DNA from: Strigamia acuminata
Taxonomy: Eukaryota; Arthropoda; Chilopoda; Geophilomorpha; Linotaeniidae
Assembly: GCA_949358305.1 (NCBI GenBank)
Contig: OX442315.1
Coordinates: 10,690,427 to 10,754,426, forward strand
Direction of reading: 5' to 3'
Length of the DNA: 64,000 nt
This document shows positions 56,841-64,000 of this stretch, piece after piece; position 1 is the first letter of the stretch, and each line of letters opens with the position of its first letter. The notes under the pieces were generated by a model. That model was not told where the DNA came from, searched no databases, and saw nothing but the letters and a program-made list of their open reading frames with translations. The position numbers and the translations under genes were made by a program.

Positions 56841-57140
56841 ATAGTGAACATCTAGAAAAGTGTGCATCAGGCGGTACGACATTCAACCGAATCTCTGCTT
56901 TCGAATCCCGTTCCAAATCCCCGAATCTCCGAATCCCGAATCTTTACATTTTATAAAAATTTTGAATTTTTTGTCGAAAATCGGACAAAAGTTAAAATAT
57001 TTTCGACTTTTTTACCGAAACAATCGTCTAAATCTTTCCGAATCCCATCCGAATCCCACGAAAGACCCAAATCTCCGACACGCAGATTCTACAACGCAAA
57101 CACCGCGACTTTATTCCGAAACTTTTCGCCGAATTAATTG
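56841..57140. repeat. Dispersed repeat (GATTCGGAAAGATTT family)
   Basis: Segments such as CTTTCGAATCCC and AATCTTTCCGAATCCCATCC are related, partly inverted, to 43505-43740 (TTCGGAAAGATTTAGATGAT). Confidence 0.5.
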
Positions 57141-57522
57141 ATCGTGCATCGAGACGGGAACAAAAGCGCTTGTCCAAACAACTTGCATTGTTTGTCTAAT
57201 TAAAACGCTGCGTCGTGGGCGTGTTTCGGGCGCTTTGAACCGTCCCTTTTTCCCACACAGCAACAATGCGGTGTCACAAACACCGAACAATATGACGCAT
57301 GCGAGCAGCCCGAGGTGAGGTTTTGAAACGAGCACGTGACCACGCTTGCGCCGTTCCCATGCTGCACATCGCCGGCAGGGATGGGAGTCACCCTTGGCAG
57401 AGCGAGCATTTGGACGCCGCCTTCGCTCCGTGCACGGAGCCGAACTAGCGAAGCCGTCGTCTTGGCAACGCGGCGCACGCGCGGTGGATGCACGCGCCCG
57501 CTGAGCGTCGACCGGACGCGTC
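57141..57522 (+). promoter_or_regulatory. GC/CpG-rich putative promoter and 5' leader
   Basis: A local rise in GC and CpG content (for example ACGCGCGGTGGATGCACGCGC, about 57476-57496) in otherwise AT-rich DNA, directly upstream of a start codon with signal peptide. Open frames on several strands here are a by-product of the GC content. Confidence 0.45.
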
Positions 57523-57598
57523 ATGCATCGGCTCCACCTGACCCTTTACCTGAGCATGGTCATCGCTGGCTTGGCGCTGGACGGGCGTGAGAAAAGAA
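57523..57598 (+). CDS. First coding exon of a secreted or membrane protein (partial)
   Basis: The ATG at 57523 opens 25 codons reading MHRLHLTLYLSMVIAGLALD followed by GREKR, then a perfect donor AGAA|GTAAGT at 57599 (phase 1). This is a typical signal peptide exon. The remaining exons must lie to the right. I found no convincing second exon before 64000, so the first intron may exceed 6 kb. The protein's nature cannot be told from the signal peptide. Confidence 0.6.
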
Positions 57599-58174
57599 GT
57601 AAGTTGTTGAGGTTTTTGTTTTTGTTTTTGGTTTTTCTGGTTTGATTTCGTCGTTGGGAGTTGTTGGTGCGCACCTGGTCGGACTCCAGGGGGGTCCTTC
57701 GGGTGGGGTCTGGAGGTCGGCACCTCTAGCAGCGTCAATTAGCGGGTAATTGTGATGGTTTTGTTGTTGTTTTTTGGTGTTTTTGGGTGTTTAATTGAGG
57801 GGTTTTGGATTTTTTTTTATTTTTTTTTATTTTTTGGGTTTGGCGGGTAATGGTTTGAACGATGGAATCAGTTTGAGTTGAAATGAAGTTGTTTGTTTGT
57901 TTGGAGATTTTGGAGGTTTTGTGATTGTTTTTGTTGGTTGGGTGGAAGGGGGGGAGAGAAATTGGGGAAATGTGTTTGTTTTTTGGGTTTTGAAGTGAGA
58001 TTTTGAGCTTTTGATGTAAGGTGTGGTTGGGGTTTGAGTTTATTTGTTGGAGATTAGTGGGGTTTCGTGGGATGGTTTTGGTGATTTGCAATTCGTAGGA
58101 ATAAATAGCGTAAATACGGTTTTTAAAATGGGAAATTGTATTAATTGCGAGGAAAAATGTTAGGAGTGCGATTG

Positions 58175-58745
58175 TGAAGAGCAGACAATTTCGAATAACA
58201 AACAATTGTGACGCAAAATGATAACAGTTGCGACGCAGAAGGAAATTATTTGCGATGAAAAAGATGAACAATTGCGATGAAAAGGATGAACAATTGCGAT
58301 GGAAACGGAATACAATTGCGATGGAAAGGAAAACAATTGCGATTTTAAAAGCAAACAATTGGAGTTTTGAAAACAAATAATTGCGATTTTAAAAGCAAAC
58401 AATTGCGATTTTGAAAGCAAAGAATTGCGATGAAAAAAGCAAACAATTGCGACGAAAAAAGCAAACAATTGCGATGAAAAATGCAAACAATTGCGATGAA
58501 AAAAGCAAACAATTGCGATGAAAAATGCAAACAATTGCGACGAAAAAAGCAAACAATTGCGATGAAAAATGCAAACAATTGCGATGAAAAAAGCAAACAA
58601 TTGCATTGAAAAATACAAAAAATTGCGACGAAAAAAGCAAACAATTGCGATGAAAAATGCAAACAATTGCGATGAAAAAAGCAAACAATTGCATTGAAAA
58701 ATACAAAAAATTGCATTGAGAATGCAAACAATTGCGATACAATAG
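58175..58745. repeat. AACAATTGCGATGAAAAAAGC minisatellite
   Basis: Units of about 21 bp: CAAACAATTGCGATGAAAAA with GC/GACG variants and a higher-order pattern in which AAAGC and AATGC endings alternate. The 200-codon minus-strand ORFs in all three frames are artefacts of the 21-bp period. Confidence 0.9.
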
Positions 58746-58775
58746 CAAAAATTGCGATTATTAATAGCAAAACAA

Positions 58776-59029
58776 TACTGTCGAACCTCATTATAACGAA
58801 CCATAATATGTCGAATTTTTCCTTATAACAAATACTTAAAAATGGCTTGGTTGGTTGATTGGCCATAGGTCGTTTCTTCGAAAAATATTTGTCTGCGAAA
58901 CAATCTATTCGAGAAACGTGGTCTTCGAAATGAGTGTCTGAGAAGTGAAATTCGAAGAACCGACCCAGACTCAGAATTTTATATAACAAACTTTCTTTCT
59001 AACAAATCGATTTTTCAGGTCCGACTGTA
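58776..59029. mobile_element. pogo-like MITE with internal insert
   Basis: Starts TACTGTCGAACCTCATTATA and ends GGTCCGACTGTA, inverted. CTTAAAAATGGCTTGGTTGG matches the copy at 33081. A block with TTCTTCGAAAAATATTTGTC / GAAATTCGAAGAA (58872-58965), itself inverted, looks inserted. Confidence 0.65.
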
Positions 59030-59149
59030 TTGAGATTTCAAAACGCAAACAATTGTGACAAAAAACATGAAACAATTGCCAGCAAAATCAATGAAACAAC
59101 AGCACAAACAATGGCGATATAAAAAATTATTGCAACTTATTTTTTTCCA

Positions 59150-59193
<44 letters not shown>

Positions 59194-60090
59194 ATGCAAC
59201 AATTCGAACAAGATTAACCTTCTACAAAAAAAAAACAAAAAAACAATCAACCAAAGTCGAAAAACGCACGCAAAATCAAATCAAATGACGCGTGAAAAAC
59301 CAACAAATCTTCGCCGCTCGCCCGAACCATCGGAAATAAAAAGTCAACAAGTCGAGCCGGAAACTAGGCCTACGTGTTAAATACCTCACCTGTTCGCAAA
59401 AAGCGACCGGCTCCACCCACTAGAAAAAGTTAAATAAAGACATTAAAGTGCGACACTTCGCCGCCAGAAATAACCCTAAAAGGTGTCGTCAAATTGTATT
59501 ATTTATAGTCGGGAAAACGGAACCATTTTACTTCTGCACACAAAGTGACAAAGATAGGGCGTGGATTCATTAATTAAACGCCTCCTATCGGCCGAATATG
59601 CAGTTCCGCGTGACAAGGCGTCAATAATAACGCGACCGCCTCGGAACAATGCGACGCGACAATGAGAAGAAGAGACGCATGCGTCCCCCTGCGCCTTTAA
59701 ACAAAGGAGACGCGGGTAAGAAGCTTTGTGTTGGCACCACTTTTGTAAGCTGCTTAGTAGATAGCAGGATTTATTGCACGAGCGACGATCATGCTCAAGT
59801 GGCGATTGTTGCACGTCATAAGTCGATTGTTGGGTAAGAAACGAAAAAATATGAAATAAAATTGAGTTTGTTCGCTCTGTTCGGATTAAAATGTAATTAC
59901 ACACGCGAGTAAGTCGTCGGGTGATTGGAAAAATGTAAATAACAACATGTTGCAACAATAGACCGTTGGAAAAATGAGGTCAGGTGATACGATCATGTGA
60001 TGAAATAACAAAATAACAATAGGCGCGGTTCAAATTCAAATCGAAAAACCGATTCTCTCGATTTTCTCTGCGGAAATGACGCAAAATCGA

Positions 60091-60523
60091 GGGTTCGACG
60101 TAGGGATGGAATCTCGTAAATTCTGTAAGATTCCACTAGAGAATCTCTGGAATCTGGAATCTCAGGATTTGGCTGTAATCTTGGGAGATTTTACGAGATC
60201 GTGTGAGATTTTGCGAGATTTTACGAGATTTTACGAGATCTTGTGAGATTTTGCGAGATTTTACGAGATTCTACGATGTTTTGCGAGATTTTTCGAGATT
60301 TTTCGAGATCTTGTGAGATTTTGCGAGATTTTACGAGATTTTTCAAGATCTTGTGAGATTTTACGAGGTTTTGCGAAATTTTACGAGATTTTGCGAGATT
60401 TTGCGAGATTTTACGAGATTTTTCGAGATTTTGCGAGATTTTGCGAGATTTGCGAAGATTCCCGAGATTGGAATCTGTGTAATCTTGGAATCTCGTTCAC
60501 GTTTTTCACCTATGTCGAACCCC
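60091..60523. mobile_element. MITE with GGGTTCGAC ends and a GAGATTTTGC minisatellite core
   Basis: The ends GGGTTCGACGTAGG and CCTATGTCGAACCCC are inverted. Between them is a tandem array of 10-bp-based units (TTTTACGAGA, TTTTGCGAGA) from about 60180 to 60460, flanked by GGAATCTCG and its like on both sides. Confidence 0.7.
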
Positions 60524-61362
60524 TTGCGCAAACGCGACATATTTTTGAGAATTAATCATTAAAAAACTGATTTTTATAGTCCATGTTGGATTTTGATCTC
60601 GATTTCAAATCGTTTACCTGTCGGCCGTTTTGATATTCAATAGATCGGCGGGGTAAACTTTTTTGCAAAGACATAACTTTATCTGAATAATTTCTTATCG
60701 GGAAATGAAAACATTAATACATTCATTTCCTGAAAAGTGAAAAGAAATTATTTGCGGACTTCTTAAAATTTGGTTATAAATCCGCGAACTATTTCTGGAA
60801 TCGAGAGAACTCTAAAATCAAGTTTTTAGAATCGGTTTTTCACAATTTGAAATTATTATAACAATATTGTGGGTGGAACCGAAGTGCATTACGTCATAAT
60901 TTTCCATGGGAGGAAAAAAACCATCGACAACAATGCCGCTTTGATTTCTGACTTTTTTTTTTGTTTCTGGAGAATTTACGTGCAAAATGCCAGGAGGAAT
61001 TTATTCTTTGGACATGGAATCAGACAAAAGGCTCTTTGAGGCGCACCTGAGTGAAAAGTGACCTTTGCATTGATGTGGCCGCGGGCTGGACTCAATTATC
61101 CGAGCTACTTTTTACGTAATCACAATTGAAAAGAAAAATTGTTATTTAGATTTTTTGTTATCATCGGGACATTAAAGGTAAACTTGGGGCGGGGTTTAAT
61201 CTTTGATGGCGGCCGAAGCGCTGTAGAAATTGAGTTTGTATCGTCCGAGAAATAAGGTTGAGTATATCGTATATCGCAACAAAATTTTATTAGTTGCATT
61301 CAAAAATTAAAATATTTTGTGTTTTACTTCAATTTTAAAACAAAAATGACATCACTTCCTGT

Positions 61363-61490
61363 CCTATTCGTTATATCGAAATTTTTTAACGTGGTGTTCT
61401 ATGGCCAGCCAACCAAACCGGCGATTTTTAGGTAATCGTTATATCGATAATTCGTTATATCGCGATTCGTTATAAAGCGTTTCGACTGTA
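61363..61490. mobile_element. pogo-like MITE, right portion
   Basis: Contains AACGTGGTGTTCTATGGCCA (shared with 10826-10860 in inverse), repeated TTCGTTATATCG, and the terminus CGTTTCGACTGTA. The left end is missing. Confidence 0.6.
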
Positions 61491-62529
61491 CTAGGCTTGT
61501 GTGCGTTGTTTTTGTTTTGATAACCAAGTGACAACGAATCGCGTGTTTTCTTTTCTTCTTATCATGTGACATGCGTGAGCCAATCAACAGGATTCCAGCG
61601 ACAGACACTTAATACTCTTTAGGTGTGTTTTCGTAGAAGCGGAAATCCTTCTAAAGAGATGGTAGAAATGTCAGCGTTCGGATAATATTACATGCTGTCT
61701 GCATCAGTCGTGCTTGGATTCCCACACAAGATGAAAATCCAAAATATACTTTTGCTGCAGCAGCCAATAAGCAACCTGTTTGCAGCGACATAATGTCGGT
61801 CTACAGTCTTCAGGACCCAACTTTGCATTTTCATCGAGAACTGGGAAAACCACAAAAACCCAATTGAAGGCGGGTGGCAGATGTTCTCGTCATAAAGGTG
61901 CGTTCAATCCTCTAAAGACCAATTCACTTCTCCTTAAATCACTGAACTGCGCTAAAAAGATGGCTGCCTTAATAATAGCCAATAGCAGGTGCCGACGAGA
62001 TAAGTCACTTTTAATAAGTCAAAGAAGAGATTTCAATTACACTTAATCTTAATTCTCGTATTTGAATTCTTTCAAGTTGTGTCGTCAGAGATATGGCGTA
62101 TAAAACGTCATATCCTGTTTCAAGAAGTCGTTTCGGACAACGAAGTCTATTCGTCTTTTGAGGTTTGAATGCGTCTGTAGAAATAGCAGGAGATGAGAAA
62201 CGACCGAGACTTCCAGCAGGTCATCCTTTTAAGTACTGACTAGATCCAATAAGGCTTAATTTGTGCGTTCCGATGGGAACAGGTGACCAGCATGATGAGC
62301 CGTGTTTTCTTAGTCATCTTTAGTTTTATTGATTGACTAAAACCATTCTAAATCCAAATCCAGTTTACACGACATTATGTAATGTTCTTAGGAATGAGGT
62401 CATCTTTCCATATGCATCACATGCATAATAGGTGAAGCCCACACTCATTGAAATAATAATTCAGTTTGAAAAATGCGCATTAATAAATTGCCATACATGA
62501 TCAGTGATGTAGCAATCGGGTTTTTTCAA

Positions 62530-62690
62530 CGAGAATTGAACCAAAACAAGCTTTAAAAACCATTTTTAGATGTCCAAAATGCAGGAAATCGGCCTAAATT
62601 TCTATAAATTTACCCAAATTTTAATAATAACATTTAGCAGATCAAGAAAACTCAAATTTCTGGCCCAAATTCCAACATAATGCAACAGAT
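62530..62690. repeat. Dispersed repeat, copy of the 25387 family
   Basis: CATTTTTAGATGTCCAAAAT, GGCCTAAATTTCTATAAATT and AAGAAAACTCAAATTTC are shared with 25450-25560 in the same orientation. Confidence 0.65.
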
Positions 62691-63750
62691 GGCGCTAGAA
62701 CCGACGGCCGCCATGTTTGTTTGTTAAAATCACGTTTTTACCTGTCGCAGGTGTATAAAAACCTGTCACGGGTATCACAGGTATATAAGAACATTCCCTA
62801 ATTCGAACTCAACGTTGTGTCCAAATTTCAAACCAATCGGTGAAGAATTTTCGGAGATTTGAGATAATGAACAGAAAACACATTTACATTTTTATTTACA
62901 TAGAAGAAGATAGACGAGCGACAATAATGCCATAACCAAATTCTAGAAACCTAAATGCAAATGGAGGTGCACAGCTGTTTGTACAGTTTAACCCTACACT
63001 GGAATAAAGTTTATTTCCAACTTACGCGCTGCCTGCTGATTTGAGAGACCAGAAATTATTTTTCTTGGGAATTGATGCAATCTGTTTTGCTACTAAAATA
63101 TTATTCGCAGAAACTAGGCTCAGATGTAGTCCCACCTTGGAATATGATTTATTTTGATGAACTCTGAATTTATTTTCATGTTTACACTCCGCCGTCCTAA
63201 TTCGGGATGACTGAGTGGGCGTTGCGATTTAAGCCTAATTTCTCCGTCTAGCGAAATGAAAATAAAAAATATATTTATTTTTCGCTCCATAAACGCTAAA
63301 TTTAATATAAGACGGATCCTCTAAGTGTATTTTTACCTGTTAGAAACACGTGTGTGTCAATAAATTTTATTTGTGCAATAAATTGTCGCGACCTCTGGCG
63401 ATGAATTTATCAACAAAATTTGTCAAGTTGTCGTAATAAAAGCAGAAATGGAATACATTTTATTTCCTACTTGGTTTTGGTTTTGGTGGAGATAGAAAGT
63501 GTATAAAGATGCGAACGTGGGTTCGTGTTGCTTGGGAAGTTACTTAACTTGTAATTATTTACCTGTGAGGTTGTAATTTTGTTACTTGGCCTCGGGTAGG
63601 GTCAATGAATCAAAAGATCATCACTTTAGTATGATGGGGAGTCCGCGTGGGGGGTCTGCATATAAAAATAGGTTTAATAGTTGTGGATTAAGACTTGATG
63701 GAGTTAAAGACGCAAATTGAGACTTTTGTAAGAGGTGACATTTTTATTAC

Positions 63751-63787
<37 letters not shown>

Positions 63788-64000
63788 ATGTAAAAATAAA
63801 TTTAGAAGAATTTTTATTGTAAATGAAATTTATGAGAAATTTTTTAATAAATATTTTAATTGATATTTTGGTTAAAATTAATATTTGTCGATAAGTTTAA
63901 GTTCGTTTAAATTGGTTAAGACAAATCTGCTTAAATTTTTTAATTTGATAATCTCGCACTTTCAGATACGTTGTGTCACTTATTTAGGCAAATGACGTGA

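Larger units (their letters stand above)
57599..64000. other. Probable large first intron or intergenic DNA
   Basis: Contains a large minisatellite (58175-58745), two pogo-like MITEs, a hAT-like minisatellite element, a TAGCTGCATTC fragment (61290-61361), poly-A (59154-59189) and poly-T (63748-63783) runs, and a dispersed repeat at 62530-62690. The ORF at 61780-62046 overlaps sequence related to 3090-3245, so I treat it as repeat. No supported gene. Confidence 0.45.

Noticed and set aside
58160-58989. Overlapping 214-codon ORFs with CFFHRNC-type repeats
   Set aside because: A 21-bp repeat leaves the minus-strand frames open; no start context, domain or splice support.
59649-59837. Basic ORF with possible donor (GACGCGG|GTAAG)
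   Set aside because: It could be an exon, but there is no acceptor or partner exon and no recognisable protein sequence.
61780-62046. 88-codon ORF
   Set aside because: Part of it is a dispersed repeat also found near 3090-3245.
1-64000. tRNA, rRNA or other structured RNA genes
   Set aside because: No cloverleaf-like A/B-box arrangement or rRNA motif was recognised by eye; a covariance-model scan would be needed to exclude them.

Overview
The window is nuclear DNA from an AT-rich, intron-rich invertebrate animal. Genes have GT-AG introns, short TATA-driven 5' leaders and AATAAA signals. A secreted chitin-binding (peritrophin-A type) protein, Gly/Tyr/Met-rich secreted peptides and three Spatzle-type cystine-knot proteins point to an ecdysozoan, arthropod-like or a relative. 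I cannot place it more precisely. All exon models were built by hand from splice signals, matching intron phases and family resemblance.

Layout. 1-6.4 kb is repeats and MITEs with one minisatellite. 6.4-13.2 kb holds two Spatzle-like genes (one on each strand) and the last exon of a Gly/Tyr-rich secreted peptide. 14.4-18.5 kb holds a DEG/ENaC sodium-channel gene (minus) whose introns carry a hAT-like element and a large foldback repeat. 19.3-20.7 kb is a third Spatzle-like gene (minus). 22.0-22.7 kb is a decayed hAT transposon. 23.4-26.7 kb holds three two-exon genes for small secreted proteins.

27.3-50 kb is the housekeeping part: eIF3e (minus, 11 exons), divergent from a CCCH zinc-finger/helical protein (plus, 7 exons); an intronless Rab7 (minus), divergent from a RING-WWE E3 ligase of the RNF146 type (plus, 3 exons); and an AGPAT5-type lysophospholipid acyltransferase (minus, 7 exons), divergent from a doubtful membrane-protein locus. 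53.7-64 kb is mostly transposon-derived sequence and tandem arrays, plus one GC-rich first exon encoding a signal peptide that runs off to the right.

Two themes stand out. First, three Spatzle-like cytokine paralogues lie within 14 kb and share the same intron phases (0,2,2,2); one has lost two cysteines at once. Second, the non-coding DNA is exceptionally repetitive: most longer introns hold a private A/T-rich minisatellite with a unit of about 17-33 bp, and many nested terminal-inverted-repeat elements can be delimited (hAT-, piggyBac- and pogo-like, and unclassified families).
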